NCBI RefSeq assembly: GCF_022712195.1
Contig: NZ_JALAGY010000061.1
Span: 1-64,000 of the forward strand
Reading direction: 5' to 3'
Length of the DNA stretch: 64,000 nt
DNA from: Corynebacterium sp.
GTDB taxonomy: Bacteria; Actinomycetota; Actinomycetes; Mycobacteriales; Mycobacteriaceae
The notes under the pieces are model-generated. The model saw nothing but the letters and a program-made list of their open reading frames with translations, was not told the origin of the DNA and ran no database searches. Within the stretch, counting starts at the first letter, position 1; each line of letters begins with the position of its first letter. The translations under genes and the position numbers were made by a program. Shown here piece after piece: positions 43,190 through 52,559 of this stretch.

Positions 43190-44488
43190 ATGAGTGGACG
43201 GACGAACAGCTCGGCGGCGATGGACCGGGCCAGGGGGGTCACGCCCGGCGGCGTGAACTCCCCGGTGCGTGCGTTCGGGTCGGTCGGCGGCACCGCCCCG
43301 TTCATCGCTTCAGCGGAGGGGTCGCGGCTCACCGACATCGACGGCAACGACTACGTGGACCTGATCTGCTCCTGGGGCCCGATGCTCCACGGCAACGCCC
43401 ACCCCGCCGTGGTCGAGGCCGTCCGTGAGGCCGCCGGACGTGGCCTGTCCTTCGGCGCGCCCACCCTCGCCGAGACCGAACTGGCGCAGGAGATCATCGA
43501 CCGCACCAGCGTGGAGCGGGTTCGTCTGGTCAACTCCGGTACGGAGGCGACGATGTCAGCGGTGCGGCTGGCCCGCGGCTTCACCGGACGGGACAAGATC
43601 CTGAAGTTCAACGGGTGCTACCACGGGCACGTGGATTCCCTGCTGGTGGCGGCCGGGTCGGGTGTGGCGACGCTGGGCCTGCCGGACTCGCCCGGCATCA
43701 CCGCCTCCGCAGCGGCGGAGACGATCGTGGTCGACTACAACGACCTGGACGCCGTCCGGGCCGCCTTCGAGCGCAACCCCGGCCAGATCGCCGCGGTCAT
43801 CGCGGAGGCCAGTGCCGGCAACATGGGGACGGTGCACCCGCGGGACGGCTTCAACGCCGCCCTGAAGGAGATCGCCCACGCCGACGGTGCGCTGCTGATC
43901 CTCGACGAGGTGATGACCGGGTTCCGCACGTCCCGGTCCGGATGGTTCGGGGTGGACGGTGTCGCAGGCGACATCACGACCTTCGGCAAGGTCGTCTCCG
44001 GCGGCATGCCGGCCGCCGCCTTCGGCGGGCGTGCCGACATCATGGGCATGCTGGCGCCGGAGGGGCCGGTGTACCAGGCGGGCACGCTGTCGGGGAACCC
44101 CGTGGCGACCGCGTCCGGCCTGGCGTCACTGCGGCTGGCGGACGACTCGACCTACACGACGCTGCAGGCCAACGCGGACCGGCTGTCCGGGCTGGTCAGC
44201 GAGGCCCTGTCGCGCGAGGGCGTGGCACACCACATGCAGCGTGCCACGACCATGCTGTCGGTCCGCTTCGCCGAGGGGGAGGGGCGGAACTTCGCCGACA
44301 TGCAGGCGGCGGACACCTTCCGTTACGCCCCCTTCTTCCACGCCCTGCTGGACAACGGGGTCTTCGCCCCGCCGAGCGTCTTCGAGACCTGGTTCGTGTC
44401 CACCGCACTGACCGACGCGGACTTCGAGCGCGTCGAGGCCGCCCTGGTGCCGGCGGCGAAGGCCGCCGCGGCGGCTGAACCCCGGTAG
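43190..44488 (+). CDS. hemL: Glutamate-1-semialdehyde 2,1-aminomutase
   Basis: 432 residues. PLP enzyme that converts glutamate-1-semialdehyde to 5-aminolevulinate after HemA. Conserved blocks: [57 protein letters not shown] and the PLP Lys in [21 protein letters not shown] 43190 follows TAAGGAGTGGCAC, a good RBS, so it is translated from a leadered message (TATGCT at 43144 is a candidate -10). Confidence 0.96.
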   Translation: MSGRTNSSAAMDRARGVTPGGVNSPVRAFGSVGGTAPFIASAEGSRLTDIDGNDYVDLICSWGPMLHGNAHPAVVEAVREAAGRGLSFGAPTLAETELAQEIIDRTSVERVRLVNSGTEATMSAVRLARGFTGRDKILKFNGCYHGHVDSLLVAAGSGVATLGLPDSPGITASAAAETIVVDYNDLDAVRAAFERNPGQIAAVIAEASAGNMGTVHPRDGFNAALKEIAHADGALLILDEVMTGFRTSRSGWFGVDGVAGDITTFGKVVSGGMPAAAFGGRADIMGMLAPEGPVYQAGTLSGNPVATASGLASLRLADDSTYTTLQANADRLSGLVSEALSREGVAHHMQRATTMLSVRFAEGEGRNFADMQAADTFRYAPFFHALLDNGVFAPPSVFETWFVSTALTDADFERVEAALVPAAKAAAAAEPR

Positions 44489-44499
44489 GCCCCGACCGG

Positions 44500-45552
44500 T
44501 CAGGCGAGCGCGTCGCGGATCATCGGGATGTAGCGTTCCAGGGCCCAGGGCACGGTGAGGGGGTTGATCATCGAGGACCCGGTCACGAAGGACGGGTCGG
44601 TCGGGGCGACCTCGGCGCCGTCCCGGATCGCGGTGATGCCGCCGTAGACCGGGTTGGCGTGCATCTCGCGCCGGTTCGTCTCGTCGGAGTAGAAGGTGAA
44701 GATCAGGTCGACACCGTCGAGCCGGTCGGCGTCCTCGAGACTGAACCGGGCGGAGTCGGTGCCCACGACCTCGTCGTCCTTCATCTCCTCGACCACCGGC
44801 GCGACGGGGAAGCCCAGGTTGGCGACCATCGCGGCACGCTGCTCCGTCGGGAGGAAGACACCCATGTTCTCGGCGGGGCCCTGGTTGTAGATGAACGCGA
44901 AGTCGTGGTCGGCGAAGTCGGGGTTGTCGGCGCGGGCGGCGGCGAAGTCGTCGTCGATGCCGTCGATGAGTTCCGCGGCACGGTCCGGTTTCCCGAGCGC
45001 CGTGGCGACGGTGGTGATCTGGTCCTTCCAGTCGATGGTCCAGGGGTGTTCGGGGTAGGCGACGGTGGGGGCGACCGCGCTGATCTGGTCGTACTGGTCC
45101 TGCGTCAGGCCGGACCACGGGGCGAGGACGAGGTCGGGCTCCAGGGCGGCGATCTCCTCGGCGTTGACCTCCTCACCGCCGGTGATGAGCTCAGGCATCT
45201 CGTCGCCGCGTTCCTCGACCGCCTCGCGGATCCAGGGCAGCTGGCCGGTGTCGTCGGCGCCCCAGTCGTAGCGTTCGGTGGCCACCGGTGTCACGCCCAG
45301 GGCGATGGCCGTCTCCGCGGAGCCCTGCCCCAGCGTGACGACGCGTCGTGGTTCGGAGGTGATCTCGGCCTCGCCGAGGGCGTGGGTGACGGTGACCGGT
45401 TCGAAGCCCCCGTCACCGCCGCCACCGCTGTTGCCGTCCGTGCCGTCCCCGCCGGGGCCGGAGGAGCAGGCGACGAGCAGGAGGGTGGTCAGCAGGGATG
45501 CGGCGACGGCGGCCACGGGACGCGCCGTGGGGCGCCGGACGGTGAGATTCAT
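44500..45552 (-). CDS. Iron-siderophore ABC transporter substrate-binding lipoprotein (FecB-like)
   Basis: 350 residues. Signal peptide with lipobox LLLVACSSG (Cys about residue 29), a Gly/Ser/Asp linker, then a periplasmic-binding fold: RRVVTLGQGSAETAIALG, ALEPDLVLAPWSGLTQDQYD, VDLIFTFYSDETNR. This is class III SBP (FecB/FhuD), binding ferric siderophores or heme outside the membrane. No permease or ATPase gene is adjacent. A DtxR-like box overlaps its start, so iron repression is likely. Convergent with hemL. Confidence 0.9.
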   Translation of the reverse strand: MNLTVRRPTARPVAAVAASLLTTLLLVACSSGPGGDGTDGNSGGGGDGGFEPVTVTHALGEAEITSEPRRVVTLGQGSAETAIALGVTPVATERYDWGADDTGQLPWIREAVEERGDEMPELITGGEEVNAEEIAALEPDLVLAPWSGLTQDQYDQISAVAPTVAYPEHPWTIDWKDQITTVATALGKPDRAAELIDGIDDDFAAARADNPDFADHDFAFIYNQGPAENMGVFLPTEQRAAMVANLGFPVAPVVEEMKDDEVVGTDSARFSLEDADRLDGVDLIFTFYSDETNRREMHANPVYGGITAIRDGAEVAPTDPSFVTGSSMINPLTVPWALERYIPMIRDALA

Positions 45553-45570
45553 GAGGGTAGGCTAGCATAC
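45552..45570. promoter_or_regulatory. DtxR-like iron box over the FecB-like gene start
   Basis: The 19 bp TGAGGGTAGGCTAGCATAC match 14 of 19 positions of the DtxR consensus, including the core TAGGCTA. On the minus strand it covers TAGCCT ending 6 nt before the ATG (leaderless -10), so bound DtxR would block transcription. The next gene on the plus strand starts about 90 bp away. Confidence 0.6.
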
Positions 45571-45658
45571 ATTCCAGGGGTGACCGTCGTTCACTCCGGT
45601 GTGCGCGGGAGTGTCGTCACTTATGAGCTGAGCACCATCCCAGGTAGTGTCAGGCACC

Positions 45659-46264
45659 ATGACAACGATCGTCCACCTCGTCCGCCACGGGGAGGTCCAC
45701 AACCCCGACCGCATCCTCTACGGTCGCCTGCCCGGCTGGCACCTCAGCGTCCGTGGCCGTCAGATGGCCGCGGCGGTCGCCGCCGACCTGTCCGATCACA
45801 ACGTCACCTACGTCGTCTCCTCCCCGTTGGAGCGTGCCCGGGAGACCGTGGCACCGCTGGCGGAGAAACTCGGCGTCGAGCCGGGGGTGGACGGGGACCT
45901 GCTGGAGGCCGGCAACGACCTGGAGGGCCTGCACATCAAGGGCCTCCGGTCGGCACTGTGGAACCCGAGGCGGTGGCCCATGCTGACCGACCCCACCGCC
46001 CCGAGCTGGGGCGAGCCCTACTCGGAGATCCTCGACCGCATGTGGCGTGCCGTCGACCGCGCCCGCCGCGGCGCCGAGGGCGGCGAGGCGGTGTGCGTCA
46101 CCCACCAGCTGCCCATCGTCTGTGTCCAGCGGGACGTCCAGGGGCTGCCGCTGCGGCACAACCCGGCGGCCCGCCGGTGCGAACTCGCCTCGGTCACGTC
46201 GCTGGTCTTCGAGGGCGACGACCTGGTCGACATGGTCTACTCGGAGCCTGCACAGGAGATCTGA
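45659..46264 (+). CDS. Histidine phosphatase family protein (phosphoglycerate mutase-like)
   Basis: 201 residues. Phospho-His motif VHLVRHGEVHNPDRILYG, then SPLERARETVAPLAEKLG and the second His in VCVTHQLPIV. It is smaller than GpmA and resembles the phosphatase-type protein upstream of tlpA/ccdA in mycobacteria (Rv0525-like). Substrate unknown. ATG follows TAGTGT by 8 nt (leaderless). Confidence 0.9.
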   Translation: MTTIVHLVRHGEVHNPDRILYGRLPGWHLSVRGRQMAAAVAADLSDHNVTYVVSSPLERARETVAPLAEKLGVEPGVDGDLLEAGNDLEGLHIKGLRSALWNPRRWPMLTDPTAPSWGEPYSEILDRMWRAVDRARRGAEGGEAVCVTHQLPIVCVQRDVQGLPLRHNPAARRCELASVTSLVFEGDDLVDMVYSEPAQEI

Positions 46265-46271
46265 TTCGGTG

Positions 46272-46889
46272 ATGAACGTGAGACTACAGGGACGGCGGAC
46301 GGCGGCGGCCGTCCTGACGGCGTCGCTGGCACTCGGCCTGTCCGCCTGCGGTGAGAGCAACACCGCCGGGACGGACGCGGTGGCCCAGGGCGGCACCTTC
46401 GAGTTCGTCTCCCCGGGCGGACAGACGGAGATCACCTACGACGAGGCGGACCGCGAACCCGTCGGCGACCTGCAGGGCGAGTCCCTGATGGAGCCGGACG
46501 AGACGGTCGGCCTCAAGGACTTCGAGGGCCAGGTCGTGGTGCTCAACTCCTGGGGCCAGTGGTGCGGTCCGTGCCGAAGCGAGGCAGACGACCTGGAGCG
46601 GGTCCAGCAGAAGTTCGAGGATCACGGCAGCGGCACGATCCTGGGCATCAACGTGCGCGACTCGGTGGCGGACAAGGCACGCGACTTCGTCACGGACAAC
46701 GGGATCAGCTACCCGTCGATCTACGATCCGCCGTTCAAGTCCGCCCTCGCCCTCGGCGGCCTGCCGGCGTCGGTCATCCCGACGACGATCGTGCTGGACA
46801 AGCAGCACCGTCCCGCGAAGGTCTTCCTCCGCGAGATCAATGACGACGAGCTGTGGGCGGCCGTGGAGCCGCTGCTCGACGATGAGTGA
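46272..46889 (+). CDS. TlpA-like thioredoxin lipoprotein for cytochrome c maturation
   Basis: 205 residues. N-terminal lipobox LALGLSACGES (Cys about residue 26), then a TlpA/ResA domain with WGQWCGPCRSEADDLE and cis-Pro region GLPASVIPTTIVLD. It should reduce the CxxCH cysteines of apocytochrome c outside the membrane, supplied with electrons by CcdA. GTG 46269 is an alternative start. Its last 8 bases overlap ccdA. Confidence 0.92.
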   Translation: MNVRLQGRRTAAAVLTASLALGLSACGESNTAGTDAVAQGGTFEFVSPGGQTEITYDEADREPVGDLQGESLMEPDETVGLKDFEGQVVVLNSWGQWCGPCRSEADDLERVQQKFEDHGSGTILGINVRDSVADKARDFVTDNGISYPSIYDPPFKSALALGGLPASVIPTTIVLDKQHRPAKVFLREINDDELWAAVEPLLDDE

Positions 46890-47670
46890 GCTCGGCACCG
46901 CGTTCTCCGACGCGGTCACCACCGGGCCGATCCTGCTGGCACTGCTCGCCGCGGCCGTGGCCGGACTCGTCTCCTTCGCCTCGCCGTGTGTGATCCCGCT
47001 GGTGCCGGGCTACGTCTCCTATCTCGCCGGCGTCGTCGGTGCAGACACCGAGTACACCCGCGAGGGCACCGTGGTGACCGCCCGTCGCGGCCGTGCGGGC
47101 GGCGCCGCACTGCTGTTCGTGGCCGGATTCACCGTGGTCTTCGTCCTCGCCTCGACGACGGTATTCGGGGTGGTCGGTGCGCTGCAGATCAACCAGGAGA
47201 CGCTGATGCGTGTCGGCGGTGTGGTCACGATCGTCATGGGCATCGTCTTCATGGGGTTCATCCGCCCGCTCCAGAACGACACACGCATGGCGCCGAAGCG
47301 CTGGTCCACCCTGGGCGGCGCACCGCTGCTCGGCGGGGTCTTCGCCCTGGGCTGGACGCCCTGCCTGGGCCCCACCCTCGCCGCGATCATCTCCGTCTCC
47401 GCGGGGACCGAGGGCATGACCGCCGCGCGTGGTGTCGTCCTCATCATTTCCTACTGCCTGGGCCTGGGACTACCGTTCGTCCTTGTCGCCCTGGGCTCCG
47501 CCAGGGCACTGCGCGGGGTCGGCTGGCTGCGGAGGCACTCCCGCACCATCCAGATCGTCGGCGGTGCACTGCTGGTCCTCGTCGGCATCCTGCTGGTCTC
47601 CGGCCAGTGGGCGCTGTTCGTCGACTGGATCCGTCAGGGCGTGGTGTCGGACACCACGCTGCCGATCTAG
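46882..47670 (+). CDS. ccdA: Cytochrome c biogenesis protein CcdA
   Basis: 262 residues, about six membrane helices. The two redox Cys lie in SFASPCVIPLVPGY (helix 1) and LGWTPCLGPTLAAI (helix 4), the standard CcdA/DsbD pair. It moves reducing power across the membrane to the TlpA-like protein. ATG 46882 overlaps the tlpA-like stop by 8 bp (ATGAGTGA), indicating coupling. Confidence 0.94.
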   Translation: MSELGTAFSDAVTTGPILLALLAAAVAGLVSFASPCVIPLVPGYVSYLAGVVGADTEYTREGTVVTARRGRAGGAALLFVAGFTVVFVLASTTVFGVVGALQINQETLMRVGGVVTIVMGIVFMGFIRPLQNDTRMAPKRWSTLGGAPLLGGVFALGWTPCLGPTLAAIISVSAGTEGMTAARGVVLIISYCLGLGLPFVLVALGSARALRGVGWLRRHSRTIQIVGGALLVLVGILLVSGQWALFVDWIRQGVVSDTTLPI

Positions 47671-47706
47671 GAATCAACCCTAGGAATCAACCCTAGGCAT
47701 CAACCG
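47668..47706 (+). repeat. Three 13-bp tandem repeats between ccdA and resB
   Basis: TAGGAATCAACCC twice, then TAGGCATCAACCG. The first copy supplies the ccdA stop TAG. They fill most of the 59-bp gap before resB. Function unknown. Confidence 0.8.
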
Positions 47707-47729
47707 AAGTCCTCTCCCGAAAGGTCCCC

Positions 47730-49502
47730 ATGATCCGCTGGTTCCTGCGTCTACCGAAACGGGCCTGGCAGTGGCTGACCCGTATGCGGACGGCACTGGT
47801 CCTGCTGTTCCTCCTCGCCCTCGGTGCGGTGCCCGGCGCCCTGCTGCCGCAGCGGTCGCTGAACGCCGGCAACGTCACCGAGTACATCGAGAACAACGGC
47901 CGGATCGGTGAGATCTACGACAAGCTCGGGCTGTTCGACGTCTTCAGCTCCACCTGGTTCGCGGCGATCTACGTCCTGCTGTTCCTCTCGCTGATCGGCT
48001 GCATCCTGCCGCGCAGCTGGGACCACTACAAGGCACTGCGCACCCGGCCGCCGTCGGCGCCGAAGCGGCTGACCCGGATGCCGAACTTCGTCGAGGGGAC
48101 CGTCGAGGCGCCGGCGGGGGAGGTGCAGGACCAGGTCACCCGTCGTTTCCGCAGGTGGCGCGGCGGCGCGACCGAGGCCGCCGACGACCGGGCAGGCCGG
48201 TGGTCGTTCGCCGCCGAGCGCGGTTACCTGCGGGAGGCCTCCAACCTGGTCTTCCACCTCTCCCTCGTCGGCATCCTCGTCGCGGTGATGGCCGGACGCC
48301 TGGTGTACTACGAAGGCCAGGTCATCGTCGTCACCGGGACGGACTCCGCCAGCTCGCAGTTCTGCAACTCGGCGGTCGCCAACTTCGACTCCATGCGCTA
48401 CGGCCCGCTCTTCGACGGCACCACGCTGACACCGTTCTGCGTGAACGTGAAGAACTTCGAGGCGGAGTACCTGCCGTCCGGGCAGGCCACCAGCTTCTCC
48501 TCGGACATCGACTACGCCGAGGGTGACCGGGCTATGCTGCCGACCGAGGACTGGGACAAGACCCAGTTGCGGGTGAATCACCCGCTCAACGTCGACGGCG
48601 ACATGGTCTACCTGCAGGGGCACGGCTACGCGCCGACCTTCACGGTGAAGTGGCCCAACGGTGAGGAGCGTACCGAGACCATTCAGTTCCGTCCGGACGA
48701 CCTGACCAACTTCCTGTCGTCCGGCGCGGTCAAGATGGACCCTCCGGCGGGCATGTACGAGGACCTCTACGACCGCCGGCAGAACCAGCTGGCGATCCAG
48801 GGGCTGTTCGCGCCCACCGCGGAGTTCTCCGGGGAGAACGACGCCCTTCTGACCTCGAGCTACCCGGCGATGAACGACCCGGCCGTGGCCATCGACATCT
48901 ACCGTGGCGACACCGGGCTCGACGCCGGCACAGGCCAGGACATCTTCTCGCTGGACTCCAACCAGCTGCACAGCGGTGCCCTACAGAAGCTCGACCGGGT
49001 CAACCTGATGCAGGGCGAGTCGGTGACGTTGGACGACGGCACGGAGATCTCCTTCGACGGTGCCGAGGAGTTCGTGAACCTGCAGATCAGCCGCGATCCG
49101 ACGACCCCGTTCGTCCTCGGGTTCGCGATCCTGATGCTGGTGAGCCTCGTCGGCTCGCTGACGATCAAGCGTCGCCGTTTCTGGGTGCGTGTCACCGACA
49201 ACGGTGACGGCACCACCCACCTGCAGATCGCCGGCCTGGCGCGCACCGACTCGGCGGGCTGGGGACGCGAGTTCAACCGCGTGGCCGAAGAACTGCTCCA
49301 CCTGGACGAGGAGGAGCTCGACGAGGAGTTCGACCAGACCGACAGCGAGTGGGAGGACTGGGAGGACGAGCTCGACCGCGAGATCCAGCGCGAGGTGGAC
49401 TCCGGTGAGCTCGCCGACCGGTCGGACCTGTCGGACCGGTCGGACCGGCCAGATCAGCAGGGTCAGGGGGACGGTCCGGAAGACCGTCCTGAGGAACGCT
49501 GA
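47730..49502 (+). CDS. resB: Cytochrome c biogenesis protein ResB
   Basis: 590 residues. Membrane helices near the N-terminus (MRTALVLLFLLALGAVPGAL then FAAIYVLLFLSLIGCIL), one around 180, a large extracytoplasmic domain and a last helix (FVLGFAILMLVSLVGSLTI). With CcsB it forms the heme ligase of system II. The final 85 residues are very acidic and repetitive, an unusual tail. ATG follows CGAAAGGTCCCC. Confidence 0.92.
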   Translation: MIRWFLRLPKRAWQWLTRMRTALVLLFLLALGAVPGALLPQRSLNAGNVTEYIENNGRIGEIYDKLGLFDVFSSTWFAAIYVLLFLSLIGCILPRSWDHYKALRTRPPSAPKRLTRMPNFVEGTVEAPAGEVQDQVTRRFRRWRGGATEAADDRAGRWSFAAERGYLREASNLVFHLSLVGILVAVMAGRLVYYEGQVIVVTGTDSASSQFCNSAVANFDSMRYGPLFDGTTLTPFCVNVKNFEAEYLPSGQATSFSSDIDYAEGDRAMLPTEDWDKTQLRVNHPLNVDGDMVYLQGHGYAPTFTVKWPNGEERTETIQFRPDDLTNFLSSGAVKMDPPAGMYEDLYDRRQNQLAIQGLFAPTAEFSGENDALLTSSYPAMNDPAVAIDIYRGDTGLDAGTGQDIFSLDSNQLHSGALQKLDRVNLMQGESVTLDDGTEISFDGAEEFVNLQISRDPTTPFVLGFAILMLVSLVGSLTIKRRRFWVRVTDNGDGTTHLQIAGLARTDSAGWGREFNRVAEELLHLDEEELDEEFDQTDSEWEDWEDELDREIQREVDSGELADRSDLSDRSDRPDQQGQGDGPEDRPEER

Positions 49503-49546
49503 ACCCCTGCTCACTTTTGGTTTCGGGCGCGGGCGCCCAGTAACGT

Positions 49547-49565
49547 GGGCCGTGTTACGGCCCAG
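49547..49565 (+). promoter_or_regulatory. Hairpin in the resB-ccsB gap
   Basis: TGGGCCG-TGTTA-CGGCCCA, 7-bp perfect stem, 25 bp before the ccsB ATG. An overlapping pairing GTAAC (49541-49545) with GTTAC (49555-49559) is mutually exclusive with it. It could affect translation or limit read-through. Confidence 0.35.
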
Positions 49566-49590
49566 TCATCATCGACGGAGGAACTGACGG

Positions 49591-50709
49591 ATGGACATCC
49601 ACGACCTCAATGAAGGGCTGGCGGACTTCTCCGACCTTGCCTACACCACCACGGTGGCGCTGTACCTGCTCGGCCTCGCGGTCTCGCTGGTGTTCTACGG
49701 GATGTACCGGTCCGCCACGGAGACCCGTCGCGAACGGGCCCGCATCCTCGGTGAGAACAAGGCCGGGCGCGACCGCGAGAAGGTCGCCGTCGCCGCCGGG
49801 GCTGTCGCCGCCGACACCGAAGGTGGCACCGACGACAAGGACCTCGCCGACGGTGGCAGCCACGACGTCTCGGGAATCGCCACCGGTTCGCTCAGCGAGG
49901 ACGAGCTCCCCGAGCGGTTCCAGGTGGAGTCCATCCGTGAACGCTTCCGCCGGACCGACCGCTGGGGTGGCATGGCGCAGGCCGTGATCTGGCTGGGTGT
50001 GGCCATGCACGTCCTGTTCGTGGTCGTGCGTGGCCTGGCCGCCAACCGGTTCCCGTGGGGCAACCTCTTCGAGTACGTGTCCGTGGTCTCCGCGGTGTCC
50101 ATGGTGATCGCCTGCTACGTCCTGAGGCGTAAGGCCATGCGTGTGCTGTGGCCCTGGATCCTCACCCCCATCGTCCTGCTGCTGTTCTACGCCGGCACCG
50201 AGCTCTACGCCGACGTTGCGCCGGTCGTGCCCTCGCTGAACTCCTACTGGTTCGTCATCCACGTCTCCGTGGTCTCCGTCGGCGGCGGGATCGGCCTGGT
50301 CTCCGGCATGGCCTCCCTGCTCTACGTGTTGCGCCGCGCCCAGCCGCGCGGGCAGGAGAAGGGTGTCCTCGGGGTGCTGGCCACCCCGCTGCCGGACGCC
50401 TCCAAGCTGGACGCCCTGGCGTACCGTGCGGCGATCTGGACTCTGCCGGTCTTCGGCCTGGGCGTGATCTTCGGGGCGATCTGGGCGCACGCCGCCTGGG
50501 GCCGGTTCTGGGGCTGGGACCCCAAGGAGACCGTCTCGCTGATCACCTGGATCCTCTACGCCGCCTACCTGCACGCCCGGGCGACCCCGGGTATGCGTGG
50601 CAAGCCGGCGGCGTGGATCAACGTCGTGGCCTTCGCGACGATGGTCTTCAACCTCTTCTTCATCAACATCGTCGTCTCGGGTCTGCACTCCTACGCCGGA
50701 CTGAACTGA
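49591..50709 (+). CDS. ccsB: Cytochrome c biogenesis protein CcsB (CcsA/ResC type)
   Basis: 372 residues. About eight helices, with the heme-handling WWD motif in WGRFWGWDPKETVSLITW and His residues in VAMHVLFVV and VIHVSVVSVGG. A cytoplasmic loop of roughly 90 residues follows the first helix. It works with ResB to deliver and attach heme to c-type cytochromes. Preceded by ACGGAGGAACTGACGG. rmlB starts 2 bp after the stop. Confidence 0.94.
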   Translation: MDIHDLNEGLADFSDLAYTTTVALYLLGLAVSLVFYGMYRSATETRRERARILGENKAGRDREKVAVAAGAVAADTEGGTDDKDLADGGSHDVSGIATGSLSEDELPERFQVESIRERFRRTDRWGGMAQAVIWLGVAMHVLFVVVRGLAANRFPWGNLFEYVSVVSAVSMVIACYVLRRKAMRVLWPWILTPIVLLLFYAGTELYADVAPVVPSLNSYWFVIHVSVVSVGGGIGLVSGMASLLYVLRRAQPRGQEKGVLGVLATPLPDASKLDALAYRAAIWTLPVFGLGVIFGAIWAHAAWGRFWGWDPKETVSLITWILYAAYLHARATPGMRGKPAAWINVVAFATMVFNLFFINIVVSGLHSYAGLN

Positions 50710-50710
50710 C

Positions 50711-51781
50711 ATGACGCAGCATCCTGACCGCCGGATCACCCACCTGCTGGTGACCGGCGGTGCCGGTTTCATCGGCGCCAATTTCGTCCACCGCACTCTC
50801 GCCACCCGTCCGGAGGTGGGTATCACCGTCCTGGACGCGATGACCTACGCGGCGAACCCGGCGAACCTGGCCGGGGTGACCGGGCCGGACGGTGTCACAC
50901 TGACGGAGGGGGACGTCTGCGACGCCGTCCTCGTCGACGGTCTCGTCGCCGCCCTGGGCCGGGACGCCGAGGCCGCCGGGGGAACCGCCGCGGTGGTGCA
51001 CTTCGCCGCGGAGAGCCACAACGACAACGCCCTGCGGGACCCCCTGCGGTTCGTCCGCACCAACACCGAGGGCACCGGCGTGGTCGCGGAGGCCTGCGTG
51101 CGCCACGGGGTGCACCTCCACCACGTCTCCACCGACGAGGTCTTCGGTGACCTGCCCCTGGACGGCACAGACCGTTTCACGGTGGACACCCCGTACGCGC
51201 CGTCCTCGGTGTACTCGGCGTCGAAGGCGTCCGCCGACCACCTGGTCAGGGCGTTCGTGCGCAGCCACGGTCTCAGTGCCACGATCTCCAACTGCTCCAA
51301 CAACTACGGGCCGAGGCAGCACCCGGAGAAGTTCCTGCCGCGCCAGATCACCGGGCTCATCGACGGTGAGACCCCGCGGCTCTACGGCGCCGGGGACAAC
51401 GTCCGCGACTGGATCCACGTCGACGACCACAATGACGCGGTCTGGACGGTCCTGGAGCACGGGGAGTCCGGCGGGACCTACCTGATCGGGGCGGACGGGG
51501 AACGCACGAACCGGGAGTGCGTGGAGGCGCTGCTGGAGCTGTTCGGGCGCGACCCCGGTGACGTGCTCCACGTGACCGACCGTCCCGGGCACGACCGCCG
51601 CTACGCCATCGACCCGTCGTCGATGACGTCGTTGGGGTGGACGCCGCGCTACACCGACTTCTCCGCGGGGCTGGCGGACACGGTGCAGTGGTACCGGGAC
51701 AACCGTTCGTGGTGGGAGGTCAGCAGGAAGGACGCGGAGGAGAGCTACCGGGACACCGAGGAAGTCATCGCCCGGAGTTGA
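50711..51781 (+). CDS. rmlB: dTDP-glucose 4,6-dehydratase
   Basis: 356 residues, the standard length. Extended SDR: Rossmann motif LLVTGGAGFIGANFVH, the HVSTDEVFGDL Thr/Asp/Glu catalytic set, YSASKASADHL (Tyr-x3-Lys), SNCSNNYGPRQHPEKFLPR. Second step of dTDP-L-rhamnose synthesis, needed for the arabinogalactan linker. It starts 2 bp after ccsB, an unusual partner, suggesting an insertion junction. Confidence 0.95.
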   Translation: MTQHPDRRITHLLVTGGAGFIGANFVHRTLATRPEVGITVLDAMTYAANPANLAGVTGPDGVTLTEGDVCDAVLVDGLVAALGRDAEAAGGTAAVVHFAAESHNDNALRDPLRFVRTNTEGTGVVAEACVRHGVHLHHVSTDEVFGDLPLDGTDRFTVDTPYAPSSVYSASKASADHLVRAFVRSHGLSATISNCSNNYGPRQHPEKFLPRQITGLIDGETPRLYGAGDNVRDWIHVDDHNDAVWTVLEHGESGGTYLIGADGERTNRECVEALLELFGRDPGDVLHVTDRPGHDRRYAIDPSSMTSLGWTPRYTDFSAGLADTVQWYRDNRSWWEVSRKDAEESYRDTEEVIARS

Positions 51782-51816
51782 CCTGGGAGGACGTCGCGTA
51801 GGGTAATCTCCCTCAC

Positions 51817-52506
51817 ATGACTGATTTCAAGAAGTGGAAGCTCGCACTTATCTCAGGGCTGGCTGTTCCTGCGCTCGCGTTGACCGCATGCTCCTCCGAC
51901 GACGGGGACTCCTCCGCGACGGAGTCCGGCTCGGCGTCGGACAGTGACTCCGACACCAGCTCCGACGTGACCTTCGAGGGGGCGCCGGACGGGTTCGAGC
52001 TCACCGCCCCGGGGAGCAAGCTCTCCCTGGACGAGACCGGCCACGTGGTGACCAAGCACCGGGAGGGGCCGACCCGGTTCTGGGACATCACCCCGGGCGA
52101 GATGCGCGACCTGCCCGCCGACGCCGCGGAGCTGGAGGACGGCAACGAGGACGTCGACCACTTCGTCTGCGTCGACTACGACATGACCTACCTGGGGGAG
52201 GGGTCGGACGGCACGAACCCCGAGGACGCCACTCCCGTGCCCGAGCCCTCGGTGAGGGCGATCGGCGACGACGGGTACGGTGCCAACTCCATCTTCATGG
52301 ACATGTCCAACACCTGCGGGATCCACGAGTCCGACGAACTGCCCTCGACCGCCGATTCCCTGGAGGTCGGCAAGGTCTACAAGGACTCGATCCTCAGCTT
52401 CGTCGCCAAGGACGAGAACTCGGGTGTGAGTCCCACGGGTCTGAAGTTCAGTTTCTCCGTGGAGTCCCCGGAACTCGAGGGTGCCGAGGACATCTACTGG
52501 AACTGA
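51817..52506 (+). CDS. Lipoprotein, unknown function (paralogue A)
   Basis: 229 residues. Lipobox LALTACSSD (Cys about residue 27), then a Ser/Asp-rich linker and a domain with two Cys: DHFVCVDYDMTYL and SNTCGIHESDELPS. It aligns with the next gene over its length (shared APDG-EL-pGs-LS, FVC-Y, CG---DELP, SPTG-F), so the two are tandem duplicates. The Cys pair probably forms a disulfide on the cell surface. ATG lies 7 nt after TAATCT (leaderless). Family not recognised. Confidence 0.82.
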   Translation: MTDFKKWKLALISGLAVPALALTACSSDDGDSSATESGSASDSDSDTSSDVTFEGAPDGFELTAPGSKLSLDETGHVVTKHREGPTRFWDITPGEMRDLPADAAELEDGNEDVDHFVCVDYDMTYLGEGSDGTNPEDATPVPEPSVRAIGDDGYGANSIFMDMSNTCGIHESDELPSTADSLEVGKVYKDSILSFVAKDENSGVSPTGLKFSFSVESPELEGAEDIYWN

Positions 52507-52559
52507 CCCCGTACGGGTGTCTGTGACCGCCGGTGCGTCGCGACGATAGGCTTCGTGGC

